A stretch of 5,763 bases of DNA from Candidatus Wirthbacteria bacterium CG2_30_54_11 (GTDB lineage Bacteria > Patescibacteriota > CG2-30-54-11), in the NCBI GenBank assembly GCA_001873755.1, contig MNZT01000092.1, forward strand, positions 1 to 5,763, read 5' to 3'. Position 1 is the first letter of the stretch. Every line of letters starts with the position of its first letter. The notes under the pieces were generated by a model that was not told where the DNA came from, did not search any database, and was given only the letters and a program-made list of their open reading frames with translations. The translations under genes were made by a program, and so were the position numbers. Below are positions 1 to 4,887 of the stretch, one piece after another.

Positions 1-169
1 CTACTACCTCAAAAAAACCAAAGGCAGATCTCATGTGGAGGCGCTAACGATCATCGGAAAAAAGGTGCTACGGATTGCCTATTATTGCCTGAAAACTGGT
101 ACATCGTATGATCCAACTATCCTGGCTCAGCAGATGGATTTGCTCTCGCCCTCGATGTCTGCTTCTTGA
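1..169 (+). CDS. IS110-family-like transposase, C-terminal fragment (5' end outside window)
   Basis: An open frame enters from the window edge (first full codon at 2) and stops with TGA at 167-169, giving 55 residues. It reads YYLKKTKGRSHVEALTII, then a GKKVLRIAYYCLKTGTSYDP segment. The pattern of a tyrosine-rich start, a G/K/H-containing turn, alternating hydrophobics with KxLxxI, and a final tyrosine followed by DP matches the C-terminal end of IS110/IS116/IS902-type transposases as I remember them (Transposase_20 region, the serine-containing half of the DEDD recombinase). The catalytic residues lie upstream, outside the window, so intactness cannot be judged. IS110 elements usually lack long terminal inverted repeats, and none is seen here. 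Two palindromic repeats follow within 20-120 nt. It is convergent with the arg operon. The family call rests on pattern memory from a short piece. Confidence 0.65.
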   Translation, partial: YYLKKTKGRSHVEALTIIGKKVLRIAYYCLKTGTSYDPTILAQQMDLLSPSMSAS

Positions 170-185
170 CTTTTCCCTTTAACAG

Positions 186-209
186 GCATTCCCGTGAAAA
201 CGGGAATCC
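186..209. repeat. Short perfect palindrome with GAAA loop (REP-like)
   Basis: ATTCCCGT (188-195), GAAA loop (196-199) and ACGGGAAT (200-207) form a perfect 8-bp stem. One more G-C pair (186/209) follows after a C/C mismatch. ATTCCCG...CGGGAAT palindromes are a common type of dispersed extragenic repeat in bacteria. No U-run follows on either strand, so it is not by itself a convincing terminator. It lies 17 nt after the transposase stop, a place where IS110-family elements that target REP-like palindromes may sit. Copy number in the genome cannot be seen from one window. Confidence 0.7.
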
Positions 210-232
210 AGAAAAGAAAAGAGAAAAGATGG

Positions 233-284
233 ATCCCCGATTCCCCCTTCGCGAAACGCTTCGGAGGATAAACGGGTCGGGGAT
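233..284 (-). terminator. Long palindromic repeat, probable arg operon terminator
   Basis: Arms ATCCCCGA (233-240) and TCGGGGAT (277-284) pair perfectly over 8 bp. They enclose an inner stem, CCTTCG (246-251) with CGGAGG (262-267, one G-T pair). Read on the minus strand, the structure begins 10 nt after the stop of the M20 gene and is followed by a pyrimidine-rich tract at 211-232 (CCATCTTTTCTCTTTTCTTT). It could therefore act as a weak intrinsic terminator for the operon. The GGATCCCCGA...TCGGGGATGACA form also looks like a dispersed repeat element of the kind that peppers some candidate-phylum genomes. Both roles may hold; the terminator function is inferred. Confidence 0.5.
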
Positions 285-294
285 GACAAACTCG

Positions 295-1362
295 TCAGGA
301 AAGTCGTTGAATGAATTGCTGTAGTATCGAATACGCTTGTTCGAGCTGACTATTTTCAATGCATTCCCGTGGGGTATGCGCGGTCGAGACGTCGCCGGGG
401 CCGAATACAACGGACGGGATGCTGTATTGTTCATACAGAGCGCTGTGCGTCCAATAGGGCACAGTGCCTGTTTGACCGGCACCGCTCTGTTGGAGCTTTT
501 CCAGCCAGGCCTTGTCCCCTCGATATTCCATGGCCGGGGCAAACGAGTCGGTGATGATCGCAGCGTTGAGCCCTGCGGCCTGCAGGAGGTTCGCGATCCA
601 GGTTTTGACCTGGTCTTCGCTCTGCCCGGGCAGCAGGCGGACATCGATGTCGAGCGCGCAACCGGCTGGCACCCGGTTCAGGGCATCGCCTCCGGTGATC
701 TTGACCACGGTCATGGTTGTGGATCCCAGGAGCGGGTGAGGAAGCGCAAACGAATCCTTCTTCTGTTCGAGAAGCTGGATAAAGCTGGACGCTTTTTCGA
801 TGGCATTGATCCCGAGCGAAGGTTTCGAGCTGTGCGCTGCCTGCCCGGCAAAGTCGAGATGCAGGTGCACCGCGCCTTTGTGTGCGGTCATGATCTGCAG
901 CTGGGTTGCTTCGAGCGCAATGGCGAACTGCGCTTTTGGTATGAGCTTTTTTGACAGCAGGGAGTGGAGTCCCAGAGCGCTCACCTCTTCGCCGCCTGCG
1001 AATACGAAGCCGACCCGCGAGCAGTCTACTGTAGCCAGAAGCTCCAGACACAGCGCGATATTCACCTTGTCATCCAGGACACCAAGACCGTGCAGACTGC
1101 CATCTCTGTCAGTCACGGCAAAAGGGGCATTCTTCCATTCGGCAGTATCCCCCGGCGGGACGGTGTCTAGGTGGGCGTCCAAGATGACAGATGGCTGCTC
1201 GGGCATGAGCAGAATGCTTCGGCCATGCTCGCTGTAGTTTTCAACCGACAATCGATGCGTCTTGAGAGAACCGAGGCGATCGGCAAGATAGTCAGCCACC
1301 TTGATTTCCTCACCGCCGTATGATGGGATAGCCACTAGATCATTGAGGTACTGTTCGATCAT
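295..1362 (-). CDS. M20-family metallo-deacylase, ArgE/DapE-like (possible N-acyl-citrulline/ornithine deacylase)
   Basis: A 355-residue zinc amidohydrolase of the M20 (ArgE/DapE/ACY1) family, presumably cytosolic as no signal peptide is visible. The whole active-site set is present: His64 and Asp66 in DAHLDTVP, bridging Asp97 in GLGVLDDK, catalytic Glu125 and metal Glu126 in GGEE, Glu151 in ALEAT (usually EP), and His329 in STAHTPRE. The dimerisation-domain motif AHSSKPSLGINAIE starts at about residue 176. It starts at ATG 1362, overlapping the GNAT stop as ATGA, with GGAG at 1369-1372 and 6-nt spacing, so translation is probably coupled. It is the last gene of the operon. Family members remove acetyl or succinyl groups from ornithine, citrulline, diaminopimelate or dipeptides. 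The arg context favours an acyl-citrulline or acyl-ornithine deacylase. Peptidase or DapE activity cannot be excluded. Confidence 0.9.
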   Translation of the reverse strand: MIEQYLNDLVAIPSYGGEEIKVADYLADRLGSLKTHRLSVENYSEHGRSILLMPEQPSVILDAHLDTVPPGDTAEWKNAPFAVTDRDGSLHGLGVLDDKVNIALCLELLATVDCSRVGFVFAGGEEVSALGLHSLLSKKLIPKAQFAIALEATQLQIMTAHKGAVHLHLDFAGQAAHSSKPSLGINAIEKASSFIQLLEQKKDSFALPHPLLGSTTMTVVKITGGDALNRVPAGCALDIDVRLLPGQSEDQVKTWIANLLQAAGLNAAIITDSFAPAMEYRGDKAWLEKLQQSGAGQTGTVPYWTHSALYEQYSIPSVVFGPGDVSTAHTPRECIENSQLEQAYSILQQFIQRLS

Positions 1363-2156
1363 GTCGCGCTCCGGGTGACGAGGAGATAGATCTGTTTACC
1401 TTCTGTGCAGCAGGCCGACAGGGCGAAGTGGTCGCCGGTCAGGAGGTGCTCGTTCAGATCAAGCCAGAGCTGATGATTTTTAGCCGGCATCCAGAAAGCG
1501 TGGCCGTCCGGAAGTTTTTCCCGGGCGATGGGATAGTGGCTGAGCACCGCTTCGGGCATGGAACTTTTCACCACGGTCGCAAATGGTTGTTCCGGAATCT
1601 TGGTTTTCAAGAGCAGGCTGTTCCGTCTGGTGTGGACAAATCCATACGCCAGAATACTCAGTTCGTGTGGAAGTTTCAAATACAGGTTGATCGAGCTGTT
1701 GTCCGTCTGGGCGATGAAGCTGAAGTACTGTTTGTCGCTAGCTGCCTGGAGCGCATAGCCGAGCGTGATGGAGGCGAGACCCCGGCCTTCATATTCCGGA
1801 TCTACAAGCATGGTCCAGTCGTGCGCGGTGTGAGGGTCCCAGATATTGCCGACCATGCTGAATTTGCTGACCGGCAAACCGTGAGAGAGAAAGCCGCCGG
1901 TGATGCCTGCACCGATGGTGCCGAAGTTGGCAAAGGTCCAGGCCGGGGCGGCCATTTTTTCGCCGTAGGCTTTTTCATTGAGCGCGATCATGTCCCGGGT
2001 GAATTCCTGACCCCGGTAGGTCGCCGGGTCGATGTACCGGATGGGAAAGGGAAAACTGCCGAGGTTCCATTCCAGCTGCGGCCAGCCGGCTTTGTTGGCC
2101 ACGATGAAGGCTTCGAGGTCGAGTGACTCATATTTTTTCAGGTAATCGGGAAGCAT
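1359..2156 (-). CDS. GNAT-family N-acyltransferase in arg operon
   Basis: A 265-residue protein with one recognisable GNAT core. Motif A lies at about 117-128 (LVDPEYEGRGLA, the pyrophosphate-binding P-loop equivalent of acetyl-CoA). Motif B lies at about 149-162, with an Asn-Ser-Ser-Ile-Asn-Leu-Tyr run like the usual N-x-x-(A/S)-x-x-(L)-Y helix. The N-terminal about 100 residues and C-terminal about 85 residues match nothing I recognise and make it longer than a minimal GNAT of 150-180 residues. The start is ATG 2156, 3 nt after the argG stop, with AAGGAG inside the argG 3' end (GGAG 2163-2166, 6-nt spacing). The stop overlaps the M20 start. Family members transfer acetyl or other acyl groups from CoA to amines. 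Here the substrate may be an amino acid such as glutamate or ornithine, suggested only by its neighbours. It lacks obvious similarity to E. coli ArgA, which has a kinase-like N-terminal domain. Confidence 0.75.
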   Translation of the reverse strand: MLPDYLKKYESLDLEAFIVANKAGWPQLEWNLGSFPFPIRYIDPATYRGQEFTRDMIALNEKAYGEKMAAPAWTFANFGTIGAGITGGFLSHGLPVSKFSMVGNIWDPHTAHDWTMLVDPEYEGRGLASITLGYALQAASDKQYFSFIAQTDNSSINLYLKLPHELSILAYGFVHTRRNSLLLKTKIPEQPFATVVKSSMPEAVLSHYPIAREKLPDGHAFWMPAKNHQLWLDLNEHLLTGDHFALSACCTEGKQIYLLVTRSAT

Positions 2157-2159
2157 AGG

Positions 2160-3341
2160 TTACTCCTTGGGTGGTTTTTTGGATGAAGCGATGACGGACT
2201 GCAGTCCATAGAGCTTGATGAATGCTTTGGCTTCCTCGCCGGTCCAGGATGCCCGCTGCGCGTAGTCGGCTACCTTCCGGTCGATGAGCGAGCAGGGCGA
2301 GGAGATCTCAACGGCGGCGCAGACGTTCTGACGGAAGCGCAGCTTTACCGTGCCGGTCACCCGTTTCTGGTTGGACTCCAGGAACGCCTGAATATCCTGC
2401 ACGAGCGGATCGTAGAATTGGCCATTGAACACCATTTCAGCCCAGATAGCGTCAAGTGAAGCTTTCTGGTCTCTCTGTCTTTTCGTCAGCACGAGCTGTT
2501 CGAGCGCCTGATGTGCCTTGATGAGGGAAAGTATCCCGGGCGCTTCGAACCAGATCGCACCTTTGATGCCGACTACACAGTCGCCGATATAGTGGCTTCG
2601 ACCGAATCCATGGGAGCCTGCTAGACTGTTGAGCGCCTTCAGTATCTCGTGGCCGGGGAGCTGCTTGCCGTTCAGAGAGACAGGGAGACCCTGCTTGAAC
2701 TCGATTTCGGCATAGGTCTGCCCCGTCTGGGTGAGTCTGGTGAGCTCAAAGGTTTCATCCTTCGGCTCTTTGACTTCATCGATCTCTGAGCCGGAAGTGG
2801 TGACACCGAGGATGTTCTGGTTTTTCGTATAGCTGGTGTGCTTGGGCGGTATCTCGAACCCATGGTCCGTGAGGTACTTTTTTTCCTGGTCGCGCGTCAA
2901 TGAGTGGTCGCGAATGGGTGCGAGGTTGGTCAGGTGCGGCGCGAGGATCCTGAGCGCGACGTCGATCCTGACCTGGTCGTTGCCCTGGCCGGTATTGCCG
3001 GTCACGACCGCTTCACAGTTCTCCTTAGTGGCATACTCGGAGAGCTTCTCTGCAATCAGGTACCGGTCCGAACACATAAGCGGATAGCTCTGCTGATAGA
3101 GACCGTTGGCCATGATCTGATACCGGATGATCTGGTCGTACATGGCTTCCTGAACATCAAGTGCGATGTGCTTGATAGAGCCCAACTTTAAGGCTCTCTC
3201 TTCGATGTCTTTCAGTTCAGCCTCGCTGAATCCGCCACTGTTGAGGGTCAGCGTGACGACCTCGTATCCCTTTTCCCTGAGGAACGGAACGCAGAAGCTG
3301 GTATCCAGTCCGCCAGAAAATGCGACAAGTGCTTTTTTCAC
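2160..3341 (-). CDS. argG: Argininosuccinate synthase, divergent type
   Basis: Joins citrulline and aspartate with ATP to give argininosuccinate in the cytosol. From the GTG start it has 393 residues, near the family's usual 395-445. Seen: the PP-loop SGGLDTS (9-15) for ATP, TGQGNDQVR (117-125, canonical TGKGNDQVRF), a TKNQN segment near 172, HGFGRSHYIGD (244-254, canonical HGVGRxDxVENR) and GIKGAIWFEAP (258-268, canonical GIKSRxxYEAP). The SR of KSR and the ENR are replaced. The GGFS, IEERA, KLG, IGD and GIKG features resemble the Bacteroidetes ArgG branch as I remember it. A longer reading starts at TTG 3347, but GGGAG (3348-3352) touches that codon directly and sits 6 nt before GTG 3341, so GTG is preferred. 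It follows the carbamoyltransferase by 36 nt and precedes the GNAT gene by 3 nt. Confidence 0.93.
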   Translation of the reverse strand: MKKALVAFSGGLDTSFCVPFLREKGYEVVTLTLNSGGFSEAELKDIEERALKLGSIKHIALDVQEAMYDQIIRYQIMANGLYQQSYPLMCSDRYLIAEKLSEYATKENCEAVVTGNTGQGNDQVRIDVALRILAPHLTNLAPIRDHSLTRDQEKKYLTDHGFEIPPKHTSYTKNQNILGVTTSGSEIDEVKEPKDETFELTRLTQTGQTYAEIEFKQGLPVSLNGKQLPGHEILKALNSLAGSHGFGRSHYIGDCVVGIKGAIWFEAPGILSLIKAHQALEQLVLTKRQRDQKASLDAIWAEMVFNGQFYDPLVQDIQAFLESNQKRVTGTVKLRFRQNVCAAVEISSPCSLIDRKVADYAQRASWTGEEAKAFIKLYGLQSVIASSKKPPKE

Positions 3342-3347
3342 GATCAA

Positions 3348-3352
3348 CTCCC
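3348..3352 (-). promoter_or_regulatory. argG ribosome binding site, sets GTG start
   Basis: GGGAG on the minus strand directly abuts a possible TTG start (3347) but has a 6-nt gap to GTG 3341. The GTG start also gives the family-typical N-terminus MKKALVAFSGGLDTS. The site lies in the 36-nt gap between the carbamoyltransferase stop and argG. Confidence 0.75.
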
Positions 3353-3377
3353 TGCTAAGTGAACAGTTGATACTATC

Positions 3378-4295
3378 TTAGGCTTCAAACAGAAAAACCA
3401 AAAGTCCCATGATGCTCCAGAGTCTGTTCTCTGCCTGCTGAAATACGAGAGAATCAGGATGGTGGAGCATCCCGTCGCCGATCTCGTAACCCACATGAGC
3501 CGGGAGGTCGTGCATGATCCTAGCATGTGGCGGAGCCAGGTCGAGCACGTGCTGGTTCAACTGATACGGCAACATACTCTTGATCGTTGCTTTCTGTTGT
3601 GCTGTGGCATGCGATTGATAGTATTCAAGGTTGATCCAGGTGTCGGTATAGATCACGTTTGCGTCTTTTACCGCTACTTGCACATCATCAGTTTCGAAGT
3701 ACCAGGGAGAACTAGAGGTAGCTTCGGTATGCCAGACATCGATGCTTTTCTCGTCCGTTCCTCCGAGTCCAAGGGTGATGGGAATGCCAAGCTTCACGCA
3801 CAATTCCGAGAGAGAATTACTGACGTTGTTGGCCATGCCGAGATAAGTGATATTGACCTGTTCCCAGCTATTGAACGCTTCCCAGATGGTCATGAGATCC
3901 GCCAGTGCCTGACAGGGATGGTATTTTTCACAGAGTCCATTGATCACTGGTGCCTGGCTGCCCGCGGCGAGAGTGAGGAGGTCGGTATGGTGCAGGAATC
4001 TTGCCAGGATGACATCCACATAGCTGCCGAGCACCTGTGCTTCGTCCTGCAGGTCGGTCAAGGTGAAATTGGTATTTTTCCAGTCCAGATACATGGTGTG
4101 CCCGCCCAGCATTTTCATGCCCATCTCTGCAGAGCATCTCGTTCTGGTCGAGGTTTTCTGGAACAGGAGGGCTAGTTTCTTGCCTTGAAGTGCCTCTGTA
4201 AATGCTTGCGGGGTCTGTTTGATCCTCAGTGAGAGGTCGATGATTATTTCCAGGTCAGATTTGGAGAGTGATTTGAAATTCATCAGGTCGTGCAT
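3378..4295 (-). CDS. argF: Ornithine-carbamoyltransferase-family enzyme with altered substrate motifs
   Basis: Transfers a carbamoyl group from carbamoyl phosphate to an amino acceptor, making citrulline or an acyl-citrulline. Its 305 residues match the usual length. Carbamoyl-phosphate motifs are intact: FQKTSTRTR (45-53, the SxRTR motif), Arg99 and HPCQ (126-129). Ornithine-side residues partly agree: GMANNVSNSL (153-162, the Asn of NNV) and Asp218 in YTDTW. But the SMG loop after DxW reads NLE (222-224), and the HCLP motif reads HDLP (262-265), so the cysteine lining the acceptor site is Asp263. The C-terminal AENRL (288-292) is typical. First gene of the operon; start ATG 4295 has AGAGG at 4302-4306 with 6-nt spacing, better than the in-frame ATG at 4283. 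It is not one of the knotted AOTC/SOTC proteins by sequence. The acceptor may be ornithine, an acyl-ornithine or another diamine. The argF symbol is by family and context only. Confidence 0.85.
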   Translation of the reverse strand: MHDLMNFKSLSKSDLEIIIDLSLRIKQTPQAFTEALQGKKLALLFQKTSTRTRCSAEMGMKMLGGHTMYLDWKNTNFTLTDLQDEAQVLGSYVDVILARFLHHTDLLTLAAGSQAPVINGLCEKYHPCQALADLMTIWEAFNSWEQVNITYLGMANNVSNSLSELCVKLGIPITLGLGGTDEKSIDVWHTEATSSSPWYFETDDVQVAVKDANVIYTDTWINLEYYQSHATAQQKATIKSMLPYQLNQHVLDLAPPHARIMHDLPAHVGYEIGDGMLHHPDSLVFQQAENRLWSIMGLLVFLFEA

Positions 4296-4413
4296 GGGGT
4301 ACCTCTAAAGTTAGGTGAAGAATAGAAACTACGTGTGCAGCACAACGTAGGTGTCGACGGTACCTGCGGCGACGCGGCGAGAGAACCAATATGTCGTTTG
4401 TGTCGGTATGCAT
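4255..4413 (-). CDS. Putative arginine-rich leader peptide overlapping argF start
   Basis: Between the T-box terminator and argF, a frame from ATG 4413 gives 52 residues. Codons 14-23 read RRRRYRRHLR: seven arginines in ten codons (CGT CGC CGC AGG, then CGT CGA, then CGT). It stops with TGA at 4255-4257, inside argF and in another frame, overlapping it by 41 nt. The same frame could start further upstream at ATG 4458, inside the terminator stem. No convincing Shine-Dalgarno precedes either ATG, the main weakness. Arg-codon runs ahead of an arginine operon are the hallmark of stalling-type attenuation, and the run ends just before a 22-nt hairpin. The rest of the peptide is unlikely to matter as a protein. 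It could also be chance, because the stretch is CG-rich and CGN codons are then frequent. Confidence 0.4.
   Translation of the reverse strand: MHTDTNDILVLSPRRRRYRRHLRCAAHVVSILHLTLEVPHARPDEFQITLQI
4329..4350 (-). promoter_or_regulatory. Hairpin in argF leader, just after the Arg codon run
   Basis: On the minus strand CTACGT-T-GTG, a CTG loop, then CAC-ACGTAG folds into a 9-bp stem with one bulged T. It begins at codon 22 of the Arg-rich frame and ends 22 nt before the argF Shine-Dalgarno. No U-run follows, so it is not a terminator. A role in controlling argF translation or stabilising the mRNA is inferred. Confidence 0.5.
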
Positions 4414-4443
4414 GAAAGTTACCAATTGATAAAAAATAAGTAC

Positions 4444-4479
4444 AAAAAAATCCTTCATCCCGTAAAAGGACGAAGGATT
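4444..4479 (-). terminator. T-box intrinsic terminator
   Basis: On the minus strand AATCCTTCGTCC pairs with GGATGAAGGATT over 12 bp (one G-U), with a 7-nt loop, followed by seven U at 4450-4444. The 5' arm shares CTTCGT and CC with the antiterminator, so the two folds exclude each other, as in transcription-attenuating T-boxes. Confidence 0.93.
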
Positions 4480-4637
4480 AAATTCTTCGTGGTGCCACCT
4501 TGGTTCCCCTTCGTAGCTTTAGCGAAGAAGGGCTTATTTGGTCTGCCTGTGCGGATGCTGCGGTTTCAGAATGGTGGCTGCCGGGGCTCTCACCCTTTGT
4601 TTCCCCGGTCGCTTGGTTCAACCTTGGTTCCTACTTC

Positions 4638-4691
4638 GGCACATCGTTCCCGCTTTGACGATTCAGCGAGGTGAGCGCGAACGATTGTGCC
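4638..4691 (-). other. 54-nt hairpin inserted in T-box Stem I
   Basis: GGCAC (4687-4691) pairs with GTGCC (4638-4642). After one bulged A, ATCGTTC pairs with GAACGAT, then a CGCT/AGCG stem closes a loop of about 19 nt. The hairpin sits between the 5' GATGACGA segment at the Stem I base and the GAAGTAGG segment that carries the AGTA motif. In usual T-boxes these two are only a few nucleotides apart. It looks like an independent extra arm of Stem I. Confidence 0.6.
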
Positions 4692-4716
4692 TCGTCATCC
4701 AGGCGATATTCAGTTG

Positions 4717-4729
4717 ATACTAATAGTAT
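4717..4729. promoter_or_regulatory. Palindrome overlapping arg promoter -10, candidate operator
   Basis: ATACTA-A-TAGTAT is a perfect 6+1+6 palindrome. It covers most of the -10 box of the arg promoter and the likely transcription start. A half-site GATACT recurs at 4784-4789, next to the divergent regulator's promoter. The best guess for a binder is the neighbouring XRE protein; this is inference, and part of the palindrome arises from the TATACT box itself. Confidence 0.35.
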
Positions 4730-4754
4730 ATGAGCGAAAGCAGATTTTTGTCAA
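4725..4754 (-). promoter_or_regulatory. Sigma-70-type promoter of the arg operon
   Basis: On the minus strand TTGACA (4749-4754) is followed after 18 nt by TATACT (4725-4730). The -35 is a perfect consensus match and the -10 matches 5 of 6. The predicted start near 4717-4719 lies just upstream of T-box Stem I, so the whole riboswitch is transcribed. Confidence 0.85.
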
Positions 4755-4794
4755 AGTTGGAAAGTCGTAACAGGAGCTGAACAGATACTCTTCG

Positions 4795-4803
4795 TGGTAT
4801 AAT
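4795..4803 (+). promoter_or_regulatory. Extended -10 promoter of the XRE regulator gene
   Basis: TG-G-TATAAT is a perfect extended -10 element. No good -35 is seen at 17 nt upstream, as is common for extended -10 promoters. Predicted start near 4809-4812 gives a 5' leader of about 75-80 nt. It lies back to back with the arg promoter, its -10 about 44 bp from the arg -35. Confidence 0.7.
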
Positions 4804-4826
4804 AAGTACAATATTGCTTTGCTTGT

Positions 4827-4857
4827 TTTCAGTTGGATCGTGTCATGATCACTGAAA
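4827..4857. repeat. Inverted repeat in the XRE gene leader, candidate operator or hairpin
   Basis: TTTCAGT (4827-4833) and ACTGAAA (4851-4857) are perfect 7-bp arms, with inner GATC copies at 4836-4839 and 4847-4850. It lies between the predicted transcription start and the Shine-Dalgarno. It could be an autoregulatory operator for the XRE protein or an mRNA hairpin; there is no direct evidence for either. Confidence 0.45.
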
Positions 4858-4887
4858 TATTCCTATCAATCAAACGCAGGAGACCTG

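Larger units (their letters stand above)
4444..4718 (-). promoter_or_regulatory. T-box riboswitch upstream of the arg operon
   Basis: Read on the minus strand, this leader has the T-box elements in order. Stem I is closed by GCCTG (4700-4704) and CAGGC (4545-4549). It holds an AGTA motif (4632-4635), an AGCGA bulge (4609-4613), an apical stem CCGGGG/CCCCGG (4603-4608 with 4581-4586) and GGTG in the loop (4591-4594). Stem III is CCCTTC/GAAGGG (4507-4532). The antiterminator pairs AAGG (4498-4501) with CCTT (4466-4469) and ACGAAG (4485-4490) with CTTCGT (4470-4475), around the 7-nt bulge TGGCACC (4491-4497). A competing terminator follows. Uncharged tRNA binding should favour the antiterminator and let transcription reach argF. 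The specifier lies in GAAACCGCAG (4559-4568): standard spacing after GAA gives ACC (Thr), while CGC (Arg) sits 2 nt further and fits the operon. The amino acid is therefore not settled. Confidence 0.92.

Noticed and set aside
170..294. Repeats as a CRISPR array
   Set aside because: Only two different palindromes, no regular spacing or repeated unit of constant length.
337..1237. Several long plus-strand open frames opposite the M20 gene
   Set aside because: They are antisense shadows of a gene with a full M20 active-site set; no family motifs or Shine-Dalgarno support them.
3364..3375. CAGTTGATACTA, an exact 12-nt repeat of 4711-4722 in the argF-argG gap
   Set aside because: About one such match is expected by chance in a window of this size, and the copy lacks the palindromic half; not enough to call an operator.
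3459..4175. 238-residue plus-strand frame opposite the carbamoyltransferase
   Set aside because: Shadow frame caused by codon bias of the real gene; no recognisable domain.
4414..4458. Upstream extension of the Arg-rich frame to ATG 4458
   Set aside because: That ATG lies inside the T-box terminator stem and has no Shine-Dalgarno, so the internal ATG 4413 is a better, though still weak, start.
4351..4674. 107-residue plus-strand frame across the T-box region
   Set aside because: It is the antisense of a structured riboswitch; the protein shows no domain and no ribosome binding site.
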